Shown here in pieces: positions 36,438 through 48,024 of a stretch of DNA of 64,000 nt. Below the pieces are notes generated by a model, which searched no databases, was not told where the DNA came from, and saw only the letters and a list, made by a program, of their open reading frames with translations. The first letter of the stretch is position 1, and each line of letters opens with the position of its first letter. Position numbers and translations under genes: made by a program. Source of the stretch: Anodontia alba. Its lineage: Eukaryota; Mollusca; Bivalvia; Lucinida; Lucinidae. The stretch lies in NCBI GenBank assembly GCA_964016985.1, contig OZ024828.1, positions 5,109,701 through 5,173,700 on the forward strand. Reading direction: 5' to 3'.

Positions 36438-37640
36438 TCATATTTTATTAAAAAGTCCGATCTCTTTAAGAAAGTTGAGTATTTTCTGAGATGGTATATC
36501 ATTAAAAAGTTCCTTTATAGTTTTTACATTAAAATACTTTGTGCGAATATTGATAAGAAAATGTTTGACTGTAAAAGGTTTGTTGCAAGGAATGCAGAAT
36601 GAAGCTTGTTCATTTTTTAATATGTAAGAATGAGTAATTCTAGTGTGTCCAATTCTACATCTCGTGATTTTTGTTTGTTCTTTTCTGCTGTAATTAGAGA
36701 ATGTGCATTTGCTGTTAAAATTTGGTTTTATTTCATTTAGTTTATTTTGAGTTTGTGTTTCCCAAACAGACTGACGTTTATTGTTAATGTATAGACGGAT
36801 GTTCGATTTAAAGTCGGAGTGAGGAATTTTAAAATTGGTTATCACTAAGGATAGTGCAGACTTAGCTTCTAAATCGGCTAATTCATTTCCACGAATATTA
36901 ACGTGGCTGGGAAGCCAACAAAATACAATTTCTTTTGAAACTGAAAGGTAATAATATTTTTTAAGAATTTGCTGAATTAATGGGTTTCTATGGTGTAAAT
37001 CTTTAAGAGATTTTAATACAGAAAGAGAATCTGAATAAATGATGAACTGTTTTTCAGACTGATCTCTGATATGGTAAAGTGCAATATCAATTGCCTTGGC
37101 TTCGGCGGTAAAAATGGAGCTATTATCAGGTAATCTGATACTGTCAGTAAAATTTGGACTAATAACAGAACAAGCAACTTTCTCATCTTGTTTCTTATAA
37201 ATTGACAGGTAATGTTTATAATTTGATTTGATTTCTAAAAATTCATTCTTAAAAATATGTGACTCGACTTCTGTTTTTTTATTTTTATGAAGGTCTAAAA
37301 TAATCTTTGGAGGGTTTGACGTCCATGGCTCTTTTGATGGAAAAGAAAAATGCTGAACATTTTTAATATTAATATTGGCCTTTTCAAGTAACGGTTGTAT
37401 TCTCAGGCCAAGGGGTTTAATATCCGTTGGTTTGTTGTTGTAAAATCTTTCATATTTAGGGTTAAAAACACAATCATAAGCTGAATTACGTGGATTGGCG
37501 GCTAATTTAGTAACATATTGAAGAGACAATTTCTCTCTTCTTATATACAATGATGGTTCATTTGATTCAGCGTATAAACTTCCGACGGGGGAAGTACGAA
37601 AAGCCCCTAGAGCCAGACGTAAACCTTGGTGATGATAGTA
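36438..37640 (-). pseudogene. LINE ORF2 part 2: thumb and RNase H domain
   Basis: After the frameshift at about 37630 the sequence continues GLRLALGAFRTSPVGSLYAE and IRREKLSLQYVTKLAANP. The RNase H-like domain follows: SIYKKQDEKVACSVISPN, SIFTAEAKAIDIALYHI (Glu), QFIIYSDSLSVLKSL (Asp), FCWLPSHVNIRGNELADLEA (His and final Asp). The usual TDGS of the first catalytic Asp motif is missing between SIY and KKQDEK. The frame stops at 36438. Confidence 0.85.
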
Positions 37641-39932
37641 TCCAAAGATTTCAAATAAGATTTTCTAGCGGATCCATAACCTATGGATCCATAATCCAGT
37701 TTAGATCGAATTAAAGATCTATAAAGATTTAAAAGAACAGTACAATCTCCTCCCCAGTCGGAACTGGAGAGAACTTTAAGAACATCAAGTGCTTTTAAAC
37801 ATTTAGCTTTTAAAGCTTTGATGTGTGGTATAAAAGATAATTTGTTATCAAACAAAAGACCTAGGAATTTTGCTTCACTGACGACTGGAATAGGACTACC
37901 GTATATGGTAAGATGAGGATCTAAATGTAGCTGACGTATTTGACAAAAATGAACGCACTGAGTTTTTGTTTTTGAAAATTTGAAACCATTTTCTGTTGCC
38001 CAATCTTCTATATTGTTTAAACATCGTTGTAGTTTGAATTCAATGGTTTCCATATTTTTTGATCTAATAAATAATCCAAAATCGTCAACAAAAAGAGAAC
38101 AATCAAGGTCTTTCACACATTTAACAATATCGTTAATTTTAACCCCAAACAAGGTAGGTGATAAAATGCTTCCCTGTGGTATACCTTGTTCTTGTTTAAA
38201 TATGTCCGATAACGTATTACCTATTCGAACATTAAATGTTCGATCTGATAAAATATTTTGAATAAAAAGTGGTAATCGGCCTTTAAGGCCTAATTTATGT
38301 AAATCTTTCATGATGCCATGTTTCCAAGTAGTATCGTAAGCTTTTTCAAGGTCAAAAAATACAGCTATGACATGTTCTTTTTTAACAAAGGCATCACGAA
38401 TAAAAGATTCCAAACGGATCAAATGATCGTTTGTACAGTTATTTTTTCTGAATCCAGCTTGATATTTTGTTATAAGCTGGTTTGATTCCAAGAACCAAAC
38501 CAGTCTATCATTAATCATTCTCTCCATTGTTTTACATAGACAACTTGTCAAAGCAATAGGTCTATAGTTAGTAGCTTCAGTATGATCTTTATTTGGTTTT
38601 GGTATAGGTATAATCGTTGCTTTACTCCAGTCTTTTGGAAATTTTCCAGTGATCCAAATATCATTTAAAATATTTAATAATGTTTCTAAAGCATTATCGG
38701 GTAAATGTTTAAGAATTTGATAATAAATGTCATCAGGACCAGCCGCTGTATCATGAGATTTCGATCTGATAAAATATTTTGAATAAAAAGTGGTAATCGG
38801 CCTTTAAGGCCTAATTTATGTAAATCTTTCATGATGCCATGTTTCCAAGTAGTATCGTAAGCTTTTTCAAGGTCAAAAAATACAGCTATGACATGTTCTT
38901 TTTTAACAAAGGCATCACGAATAAAAGATTCCAAACGGATCAAATGATCGTTTGTACAGTTATTTTTTCTGAATCCAGCTTGATATTTTGTTATAAGCTG
39001 GTTTGATTCCAAGAACCAAACCAGTCTATCATTAATCATTCTCTCCATTGTTTTACATAGACAACTTGTCAAAGCAATAGGTCTATAGTTAGTAGCTTCA
39101 GTATGATCTTTATTTGGTTTTGGTATAGGTATAATCGTTGCTTTACTCCAGTCTTTTGGAAATTTTCCAGTGATCCAAATATCATTTAAAATATTTAATA
39201 ATGTTTCTAAAGCATTATCGGGTAAATGTTTAAGAATTTGATAATAAATGTCATCAGGACCAGCCGCTGTATCATGAGATTTATGAAGAGCATCTAATAA
39301 TTCTGAAGCTGTGAATGGTACATTATATTTTTCATGATTTAGTGACATAAAATTTAGATGCTCTTTCTCTCGTTCCTGTTTTATGTTTTGAAAAGTTTCG
39401 GAATAATTTGCACTAGAAGAGTTTTTCTGAAAATTCTCTTCTAGTGCATTGGAAATATCTTTAGTCGTTGAGCATATATTTCCATTTGATTTAATATGGA
39501 CATGCTTGTTATTTTTATTTTTGCCAGTAATTTTTCGAATCATGTCCCATATTTTCTTTGCTGGAGTTCTAGAATTAAGTTTGGAGACGTATTGCTGCCA
39601 AGATGTTCTTTTAGCCGTTTTTATTGTCTTGCGAGCTTTAGCTCGCATTTGTTTGGCATGGATTAGATTTTCTTTTGTTGGCTGCCTATTGAACTTTCGT
39701 AAGGCAGATTTTCTTTTATTTATTGAATTTTTAACATCGTTATTAAACCAAGGTCTATTTCTTTTTGAACGTGTCGAGGACTTCGGAATACATTTTTCGG
39801 CTACATGAATTAATGTATCAGTAAAAGCTTGTATATCATCTGCTGTTTTAAAAATTTCAGGATTTAATTTTTCATTACATAGCTCCATAAAATTCTCCCA
39901 GTTTGCTTTATTCAAATTCCATCGGGAATGAT
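37607..39932 (-). pseudogene. LINE ORF2 part 1: linker and reverse transcriptase
   Basis: From the truncated start: KANWENFMELCNEKLNPEIF, RSKRNRPWFNNDVKNSINKR (typical post-endonuclease linker), AAGPDDIYYQILKHLPDNAL, ATIIPIPKPNKDHTEATNYR, PIALTSCLCKTMERMINDRL, VIAVFFDLEKAYDTTWKHGI, QGIPQGSILSPTLFGVKIND and the catalytic FVDDF box (near 38081-38095; FVDD replaces the usual YADD). The frame that starts at 39915 leaves phase at the duplication junction (38761). The downstream frame starts again at 38551 inside the first duplicate and runs to a stop at 37607 caused by a frameshift around 37630. Confidence 0.9.
38240..39281. repeat. 521-bp tandem duplication inside the LINE
   Basis: CGATCTGATAAAATATTTTG begins at 38241 and again at 38762; the two 521-bp copies look identical base for base. 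521 is not a multiple of 3, so the duplication shifts the ORF. It is recent, or an assembly artefact. Confidence 0.93.
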
Positions 39933-40037
39933 CTGTTCACGTGGCATAAGGACCTTTTTCCCGCATTCGCATCAAATGTATCTAGTCCCCTTTAAGGCTT
40001 GACTACCACTGATTTTCCCTTATATACATTTAGTTTA

Positions 40038-40256
40038 TTTACCGTATTTACTCTGAATATTGGGATACCTTACCATACTTGTCCTATAATTTGTAAAAGT
40101 CTGTTCCACTACCTGTTGATGTGTTTAAAATATTGCTGGACAAGTGGCAAACAGTGTAGACCCTATCAGATGCCGCACTCTGTGGCATCTGCTCTGGGTC
40201 TAGACTGTTTGCTCAGTCGTGTCTGTCCCAATACTTAGGGTTATTAGGGTATACAT
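40038..40256. repeat. Foldback element family E
   Basis: TTACCGTATTTACTCTGAAT, ACCTTACCATACTTGTCCTA, core GCAAACAGTGTAGACCCTAT to GGGTCTAGACTGTTTGCTC, then CAATACTTAGGGTTATTAGG. Confidence 0.75.
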
Positions 40257-40583
40257 GTTTGGATATGTTCTACAGTCCATAGATTTATTTATTTATTTAT
40301 TTTTTTTTTTCTTTTGAGGTCATATGGTCAATATTTGGCCTGACAAATGTCCCTTGCCTGACAACTGTCCCTTGTCCTAAAATGGTCAAAACAAGCATCA
40401 GAATGGTATGTTCTTACAGTAATGAATTAATGCCTCTTTGAAAACACTGACATAGATCTTGTAAAAGGTCACAGCAGCTTTAAAGGGTAAAAAAAACAGG
40501 CAAAAAATTTGAAAGTATTTATTATGGAACTATATTCATATGGAACCAAACCGATGTTCTGTAAATTTTAGCAGTCTGTGACC
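40257..40583. other. Intergenic, unclassified
   Basis: A TTTATTTATTTATTTATTTT tract near 40283 and a short CTTGCCTGACAACTGTCCCT duplication. No gene seen. Confidence 0.4.
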
Positions 40584-40790
40584 TTAACCCTTGTCCTGCT
40601 GTATAAATTAAGATGCCACACCCCCTTCTAATTTTCAGCCAATCAGATTACTTGATCCAGATTGTTGCTATATAATTCAAATACTTAATGGCAAACAGTA
40701 CAGATCCAGATTAGTTGGCTTCTTCACTTCTCTGAATCTACACTGTTTGCAAAGGCAGGATATATCCAGGTTCAGCAGGACAAGGGTTAA
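40584..40790. repeat. Foldback element shell D (copy 5, inverted)
   Basis: TTAACCCTTGTCCTGCTGTA to TTCAGCAGGACAAGGGTTAA, with the ATCAGATTACTTGATCCAGA arm on the left and core GCAAACAGTACAGATCCAGA. Confidence 0.85.
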
Positions 40791-40897
40791 TTAAAAATGT
40801 AAAATACTGAAGATGGCTGTTTTATAGTGGAAATGATAGAAACACGACAGTGGTATGCATGTTACTTTTTATTTAAAAAAAAGATAGTAGAATTACA

Positions 40898-41141
40898 GGG
40901 CCCAGTTGTTCAAAGCATCATTAGCTTAAGGAGCTTGTTAGTGGTCAAAATGTTAACTGTTCTAGTTAATACAGTATCTAATTCACAGTTATTTTTGCTG
41001 AAAAAATGTGAGTAGTTTTTGCAAGTGCAAAAGCTACTCACATTTATTCAGCAAAAATATTAGCATTTATGCCATATTTAACGATCAAAGTTTTAACGAT
41101 ACGTTAACTTACGACATCCTTAGCTTTGAATAACTGGGCCC
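40898..41141. repeat. Foldback element family A (copy 11)
   Basis: GGGCCCAGTTGTTCAAAGCA to GCTTTGAATAACTGGGCCC. Confidence 0.88.
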
Positions 41142-41354
41142 AGATAATCAGAGTCTACAAAAAGTGCATTTACAAAGTCAACTGTCAAAAGTGCAAAGTT
41201 GCTCAGTCACTAAAAATTGGAGAAATAAGCACATCTAAAAGTCAAATTAAAATTGAATCCACAACTAAACAAAATGTAAACCGTAAACTTTCAAGCAAAA
41301 ACAAAGCTAATGTAAACAAAGATAAATATGCGAGTTAAGCCATGAGGCTACAGT

Positions 41355-41735
41355 GGGCCATGTCGAGCAAAAAAGTGCCTCAGAACATGCACAAAATGTG
41401 GATTCAGATCATCCTGCGCATGCACAAAGTATCATAAGGACCTTTGCTTTACATACGGTCTGTAGTATCCAATGAGTCTGTTAGTGGAAAATGCAGGCCC
41501 TGATTAGACCACGGAGGTGCAGGCTAATCTGGGCCTTCATTATCCACATATTCCTGAAGACACATTTTTGCATGGGAGGGCCCAAATAATAGGGCATCAC
41601 AACTTCTTTCCACCTGGTGATGTCTAAACATGCTGGCTGAATTGCGAACACTGTTAACCTGAAACTTCTTCAGTTTGATCTAGGTCTAAACTACTCAGGC
41701 ATACCTTTCCAACATTTAGGGTAAGCTCAGTATTT
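41355..41735. repeat. Family I hairpins followed by a degraded family E element
   Basis: AGTGCCTCAGAACATGCACA, GGCCCTGATTAGACCACGGA to GGCTAATCTGGGCCTTCATT, then a family E remnant from about 41606 (GATGTCTAAACATGCTGG, ACATTTAGGGTAAGCTCAGT). Confidence 0.5.
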
Positions 41736-41938
41736 TTCTGTGGATTTTGACTTGGCAGTCCAGCCAAATTTATCTCATAGCATGTCTGTTCAAATATTTA
41801 GGGTTAATATGACATTTTATATTGAAACAAGTGACGGCCCAGGCTATTCAAGACCTTCACCATTTGTCAATGCATTCTACAGTATCAAATGGTCATGTGA
41901 CTACTGCATCTATCCTATACATGTATACTCTGATGACT

Positions 41939-42142
41939 TAAGGGGACTTGATACCATTTTTTTTACAAGGGAGACAATTTTTGCGACTTCCGGTGCTTTC
42001 CTGCACACTAAGCCCCTTCTGAAAAGTGGTCTACTTTAAAAGGAAAGAATTTGCTCCTAGGTTAGCAAATTGTTTCCTTTTAGAGTAAATCCCTTTTCAG
42101 AAGGGAGGCAAATCATTTCTGACAAAATTGCCTCCCCTGAAA
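41939..42142. repeat. Foldback element family F (copy 5)
   Basis: TAAGGGGACTTGATACCATT, core AAAGTGGTCTACTTTAAAAG with GGAAAGAATTTGCTCC, mirrored to TTTCCTTTTAGAGTAAATCC, then TTGCCTCCCCTGAAAGTGTA. Confidence 0.8.
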
Positions 42143-42292
42143 GTGTATCACTTCTTAACTGCTAACCTTACTTATCCTAAAATTTGAACACTCAACCTCT
42201 TGAAAATGTACCTTAACAACAGATGGAATGCCAAATAGTGAAATCCATGAGCAACCACTTGTAGTTTAAACCAGGTTGATACTCGGGCATTG

Positions 42293-42592
42293 TTTGTGTT
42301 GAGGTTTTATGGCCCAGTCAACCCAATGGGGTCATGCCAAGCACAGTCAGTTTACCTAACCACACTTTTTACTGGGCTTAGTCCTCTAAGTGGTTAACCA
42401 GTATTGTGGACATTCTTTTGCCAGAAACTGACAATTGCCCTTCTCAAAGTGAATCAGCTGAAGGGAGAAAATGACCGTAGAAAATATTTCATGATCAATC
42501 TACAAGAAAGAATATTGCCGACCCGGTGGGGGTCAAACCTGCAACCTCCTGATCACCAGTCGGACCCGCATACAACTGAGCCAATGAGGCTG
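42293..42592 (-). repeat. SINE family 2, near full-length
   Basis: Reverse: tRNA-like head at about 42520-42592, conserved GACAATTGCCCTTCTCAAAG body, and tail TTTGTGTTGAGGTTTTATGG on +. Confidence 0.8.
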
Positions 42593-42834
42593 GCTGGATA
42601 TCTGTCCTGCTATTTAGGGTAAAAAGCGATATTTCTGTTCAGATCCTGTACATGAACAGCCCGATCTGGGCAACAGTTTATGCTGAAATGCTCCTTTTTA
42701 CTGTACAATTCATGTCTACCTCCCAAAATTACACAAAAAACAAGAAAATAGAAAAAAAGAGTTAACTGTTGAACTTTATATATATATATGATTTAAATGC
42801 TTCCTTTTGCAAAATTAATTGAGCTGCAACATCA

Positions 42835-43030
42835 GAAAACGTATCTTCGGACATGTATGCCAAGCAAAGATTCAGATCAACCTGTGCATTTGTGCAATCT
42901 CATCACTCTTCCCTGAGCATATTTTGGATTGCCAAGGAAACAGTTTCTTCAGACAGACAAAAAACACATAGAATGTGCTGATCTGGGTCTTTGTTGGGCA
43001 TATGTCAGAAAGTACCTTTTCTCATGTTAA
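42835..43030. repeat. Family I element, degraded
   Basis: ACGTATCTTCGGACATGTAT, AGATTCAGATCAACCTGTGC and TGATCTGGGTCTTTGTTGGG. Confidence 0.5.
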
Positions 43031-43049
43031 CTCTTTACCCATTAGTGGC

Positions 43050-43350
43050 AACTTTTGTCGTCTGCTGATAACCATAGCAACAGATAAGGCGCTTTCTCAA
43101 TTTGAAAAATGCTGATAACGTTCTTATTTCTGAAAACATGTTGTGGGTACTCATTAGAAGGGCCTCAGCAAGGCACTTCTAATGAGTACCACAACATATG
43201 TATTCGTTGAGAAATAAGAAAAATATTATGTGGATACCCCCTCTTATCTGTAGCTATGTGATAACCTTTGCAAACAGTCTGGACCCAGATTAGGCCTGAC
43301 AAAACATCGGGCCTGATCTGGATCCAAATTGTTTGACACTCTGATAGTAT
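43050..43350. repeat. Family B hairpin followed by an E-type core
   Basis: GTTGTGGGTACTCATTAGAA to CACTTCTAATGAGTACCACA, GGATACCCCCTCTTATCTGT, then GCAAACAGTCTGGACCCAGA to CTGGATCCAAATTGTTTG. Confidence 0.75.
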
Positions 43351-43584
43351 GGTATTCCTGAACATTTTTTTAAAAAAAAGTAAATTTTAAAAAACAATCC
43401 ACAGATGACCAAAAAAGAATGCAAAATTACCCAGCATGCAAAGAGTTAAAGCTCAATTCTATTGCATCCTCAAAGTGGCAAAGTTAGAGAATTACGGCCA
43501 CTGTATAATTACCCTGAACTTCATTTTCAAAGATACCAGAATGGGCTCAAAGACCCAAAGGAAACTAAAACTAGAGCTGGTGTT

Positions 43585-46131
43585 TGTAAAACACTATGCC
43601 CCCAACTGCCTGACTCTAACACTGTTTGACTCCAACACTGCTTAGCCATGACGGTAACAACAGTACAAATATATGATTTCAATGTTATTTTATCAAAGGG
43701 AAATAACTCTAAAATAGGAGATGATTGGAATAAGAAAAAAATACGGATCACCTATTTTTTCATGAGGAATCAAAACATGAAATTTCAAAACATTAGCATA
43801 CATGGTTCTAAACTTATGCTATACACAATAAAGCAACGACATTAAATGGCCCGAAATTGCGAAGGGTCATAACTCCAACATTTCATTTAATTGGTTCAAA
43901 ATTTATTCAGGTGATCTCCTCCTCAATCCCAATCAGTATACCAAATATCATGGCTCTAGCTTAAATACTTTTTGAGATATCTTGCTGAAAAAGTCAAAAT
44001 GCCTAGAACTACAAAGGGCCATAACTACATCAATTTTTCATGGAATTCCCTAAAAAACAAACCAGGTAATCTCCACATCATCCCCAATCAGCATATAATA
44101 TTTCAAGACCCTAGCTTAAGTGCTTTTCGAGAAATCTTGCTGACAAGGTCAAAATGAGCATAACTGCAAAGGGTCGTAACTTTATCAATATTTTCATGGA
44201 ATTCTCTCAAAATATAATCGGGTAATGTACACATCATTCCCACTCACTGTATCGAATTTCAAGAACCCAGCTTAAATACTTTTCAAGATATCTTGCTCAC
44301 AAGATTTAATTCTGATTTTTTTCAAAGGGGCATAACTTTAAATAAACATGCTAGACAAGAAACAAAATACGGGTCGGCTATTTTTTCATTGGGAACCCAA
44401 ATATAAAATTTCAAAACCCTAGCGTGCAGGGTTCTTAAGATATGGCATGCACAAAAAAAGCTTGATGAACGGACAAACAGTCGGATGGACAAATGAAGGC
44501 AAAATAATATGCCCCATCAATTTCATTCGAAACTGGGGGCATAATCAGGTCATCTACTCATCGCTACCAATCTATTCATCAAGTTTCAAGGCTCCAGCTT
44601 CAATAGTTTTTGAGATATTTTGTTCACAAGGGAAACATGCCCAAATTTACAAAGGGCCATTACTTATGAAATATTTTTCAGAATTTACAAAAAAATTAAT
44701 CAGGTCATCTACTCATCATTACCAATCAATTCACCAAGTTTCAAGTCTCTAGCTCTAATAGTTTTTGAGATATTTTGCTGACAAGATAAAAATGTCCAAA
44801 ATAACAAAGGGGCATAACTCAAGAAGTATATTTCAAAATTTCTTCAAAAGTTAATCAGGTTGTCTACTCATCACTACCAGTCTATTCATCAAGTGTCAAG
44901 GCTCTAGTTCCAACAGTTTTTGAGATATTTTGCTGACAAGGTAAAATTGCCCAAAATTACAAAGGGCCATAACTCATGAAGTATTTTTCAGAATTTCTTC
45001 AAAAATTAATCAGGTCATCTACTAGTCACTACACATCCATTTACTAAGTTTCAAGGCTCTAGCTCTAACAGTTTTTGAGATATTTTGCTGACAAGATAAA
45101 AATGCCTAAAATTACAAAGGGGCATAACTCAAGAAGTATATTTCAAAATTTCTTCAAAAGTTTATCAGGTTGTCTACTCATCACTACCAGTCTATTCATC
45201 AAGTTTCAAGGCTCTAGCTTCAATAGTTGAGATATTTTGCTGACAAGTAAAAAATGCCCTAAATTACAAAGGGCCATAACTCATGAAGTGTTTTTCAGAA
45301 TTTCTTCAAAAGTTAATCAGGCCATCTACACATCAGTACAAATCCATTTACTAAGTTTCAAGGCTCAAGCTCTAACAGTTTTTGAGATATTTTGCTGACA
45401 AGGTAAAAATGCCCAAAATTACAAAGGGCCATAACTCAAAAGGCATTTTTCAAAATTTCTTCAAAAATTAATCAGGTTGTCTACTCATCACTACCAGTCT
45501 ATTCATTAAGTTTCAAGGCTCTAGCTCCAATGGTTTTTGAGATATTTTGCTGACAAGATAAAAATGCCCAAAATTACAAAGGGCCATAACTCATGAAGTA
45601 TTTTTCAGAATTTCTTCAAAAGTTAATCAGGTCATCTACTCATCACTACAAATCCATTTACTAAGTTTCAAGGCTCTTGCTCTAACAGTTTTTGAGATAT
45701 TTTGCTGACAAGGTAAAATTGCCCAAAATTACAAAGGGCCATAACTCAAGAAGTATTTTTCAAAATTTCTTCAACAGTTAATCAGGTTGTCTACTCATCA
45801 CTACCAGTCTATTCATCAAGTTTCAAGGCTCTAGCTTTAATAGTTTTTGAGATATTTTGCTGACAAGATTGCATCCATATTTTTTCAAAGGGCCATAACT
45901 CAGAAAAGGGGCATAATCCTGTCAAGAAAAAAAACACGTTTTAGCTATTTTTTCATGAGGAATCCATATATGAAATTTCAAAACAGTAGCATTCACGGTT
46001 TTAAAGTTATGCTATGCATCAAAAAGCGTGACGAACTGACGGACGGACGGAAGGACGGACGGACGGACGGACGGACGAACAACCCAGAAGCAATATGCCC
46101 CTCCAACTTCTTTGAAGTTGGGGGCATAACT
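43585..46131. repeat. Pearl-like / Helitron-associated element with about 155-bp tandem core
   Basis: Starts ACTATGCCCCCAACTGCC and ends CAACTTCTTTGAAGTTGGGG with GCATAAC, so the termini are complementary. The core has about eight units of about 155 bp (AAATTACAAAGGGCCATAAC, TTTCAGAATTTCTTCAAAAG, AAGTTTCAAGGCTCTAGCTC, TTTTTGAGATATTTTGCTGA) from about 44640 to 45900. A GGAC/GGAA microsatellite sits at 46039-46075. A second, internal GCCCCATCAATTTC to GGGGGCATAAT end at 44500-44545 suggests a composite. Confidence 0.75.
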
Positions 46132-46296
46132 AAAAAATCCAAAACACATGCTATGATAATGTATTGGGAGAATTCATATGGCTGCCACATGGCACTTAAC
46201 ACCAGCTGCAGTGAAGTCTAATAAAATCTTTAAAGCTTGCCCTTGGAAACAAAGAAAACATTTTCTCCCACCTTTGCCTATTTTGCCCGTGTGCAT

Positions 46297-46570
46297 TACG
46301 AAAACATGCCTATTCTAATATACTGAAAATTTTACCACCAAAACATGAAAATTTTCAGATAAAAATTCTGATATTTTTCATAATTCTGCTCAAAACATAG
46401 ATTGTGGGTACTCGTTAGAACCGCCTCGATGAGGCGGTTCTAACGAGTACCCACAATCTATGTTTTTGAGCAGAAATAAGAAAACTAATGTACACCCCTG
46501 TAAACCCCAGTTTTACTATATAAAAGTGGGGTTTAAGGGGGTAAAGTTATATAGGCGTGTTTTCGTGATG
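46297..46570. repeat. Foldback element shell B2 (copy 3, inverted), near-perfect core
   Basis: CATTACGAAAACATGCCTAT to ATAGGCGTGTTTTCGTGATG termini. Core ATTGTGGGTACTCGTTAGAA, then CCGCCTCGATGAGGCGG, then its mirror. Confidence 0.88.
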
Positions 46571-47321
46571 AGAAACTTCTATCTCACAAGACCAGGAAGC
46601 AGACCCACTGGTCCTAGGAACAATCCACTTAAAGGTGGGAGAAAAAGAATCTATCATGAGCCAGTCCATGCAGGATAGGGAAATCCCACTCTCGGGGAAG
46701 GAATTTCAACCAGGGACTTGGCAAGCCTCGTCCCTGGTTGAAATACATTGCTATACGCCCTCGTGGATATTCTAGATACAGATACAAGGGGGTTAATATA
46801 AACAGATGAAAACAAACTATGACACATGTAGTAAGAATGGATGGTGTGAAAGTGTGTAGGGAAAAATGACAGATTAAAATGGCTGGGATGAAATTAAAAT
46901 CAGGTTCAAAACAAACTACTTAGAATCTAGGGTCTTGAATGTTGCTCCTTGCCAACGGAAGTCTTGAAGGCCTCAAGACTTGGCAGAGAGACAACATATT
47001 CAGGTAAGGCATTCCAATGGACAACTGCTAGGTTTGATTGATTGTGTTGGGGTTTAATGACACGTCAATGTACAGAAAGGTCATTGAAAGGCCTCTGGTG
47101 GGACTGGTCTTGTATTGGACATAGTCCTGATGTTGGACTGCAACAAAGCCATATATCATCTTGTAGAAAAGAATGAGATGGGCATCTGCTTAGCTCTGTT
47201 CTAAACTATGCCAACCAAAGTCCATTAACAACCGAAAACCGGAGTCTCAGTTTTATTCAAACTCTTCATATGACAGCAATGTAGTTTGTGGGTTGCACAC
47301 ACCCCTAGCTTAAGCGGATTT
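46571..47321. other. Unclassified sequence with retroelement-like tails
   Basis: CAACCAGGGACTTGGCAAGC is mirrored by CTCGTCCCTGGTTGAA at 46710-46742. TTGATTGATTGTGTTGGGGT then TTAATGACACGTCAA (about 47033) resembles 59625-59665 and bivalve retroelement 3' tails. No ORF is recognised. Confidence 0.4.
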
Positions 47322-47622
47322 GTTTGTGTTGAGGTTTTATGGCCCAGTCAACCCAATGGGTCATGTCCAGCGCGGTCAATTTACCTAGCCATACATTTAC
47401 TGGGCAGGCTTAGTTCTCTAAAAGGTTAACCAGTATTGTGCACATTCTTTTGCCAGAAACTGACAACTGCCCTTCTTGAATCAGCGGAAGGGAGAGAATG
47501 ACCATAGAAAATATTTCATGATCAATCTAGAAAGAATGTTGCCGACCTCGATGGGTGTCGAAACCGCGACCTCCTGGTCTCCAGTTGGAGCGCATCCAAC
47601 TGAGCCACCGAGGCCGGCTAGC
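47322..47622 (-). repeat. SINE family 2, full-length reference copy
   Basis: Reverse strand: GGCCTCGGTGGCTCAGTTGG, GGTCGCGGTTTCGACACCC (box A/B-like), AGAAGGGCAGTTGTCAGTTT, AGCCTGCCCAGTAAATGT and terminal AAACCTCAACACAAACA. Confidence 0.85.
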
Positions 47623-47819
47623 TTAAGCAGAACTTGATTTTCAAAGATATCAGATCATAGCCTCTATGATCTTAAGGAAAGCCTTGTGTTATGGAACACT
47701 AAAGACAAACAGCAGATAAAATAAATTGTTTGAGACAATCAATGCTGAAACTGTTGTGAAATTTAAATCATCTAGTTTGTGCTACATTATACTGAAGTCA
47801 TTTTGGAGAAATAAGAACA

Positions 47820-48008
47820 TTAACCCATCTTAGTCTGGAGTTCCCAAAATTGGTAGTTAGCCAACAATGCAGACCCACGTCAGATGCCACTGAATGCAAT
47901 ATCTAATCAGGGTCTCCACTGTTTGCAAATAATTTAGCCATTTTTCTCTAGGATTCATATAGCCTGTCATACCTAAAATTGAAATTTGACTTACAATGTA
48001 TAGTATGT
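47820..48008. repeat. Foldback element shell E2 variant
   Basis: TTAACCCATCTTAGTCTGGA, a degraded core ACAATGCAGACCCACGTCAG to GGGTCTCCACTGTTTGC, then TTTAGCCATTTTTCTCTAGG. Confidence 0.65.
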
Positions 48009-48024
48009 AGGAAGTTAATCTAAA

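Larger units (their letters stand above)
36260..39932 (-). mobile_element. 5'-truncated non-LTR retrotransposon (I/Nimb-like LINE with RNase H)
   Basis: The insertion is flanked by a perfect 13-bp target-site duplication, CTGTTCACGTGGC, at 36247-36259 and 39933-39945. The 3' end is a short (ATCC)n run rather than poly(A). On the minus strand it encodes, in order, an endonuclease-RT linker, reverse transcriptase and RNase H; gag-like ORF1 and the endonuclease are absent, as expected from 5' truncation. RT followed by RNase H points to the I superfamily (I/Nimb/ingi). The coding region is broken by a 521-bp tandem duplication and a 1-base frameshift. Confidence 0.9.

Noticed and set aside
39449..39808. 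119-codon plus-strand frame
   Set aside because: Antisense shadow of the LINE ORF; no similarity of its own.
46571..46790. Possible exon around 46575 (ETCG-rich frame)
   Set aside because: The frame begins inside the B2 element and shows no family motif.
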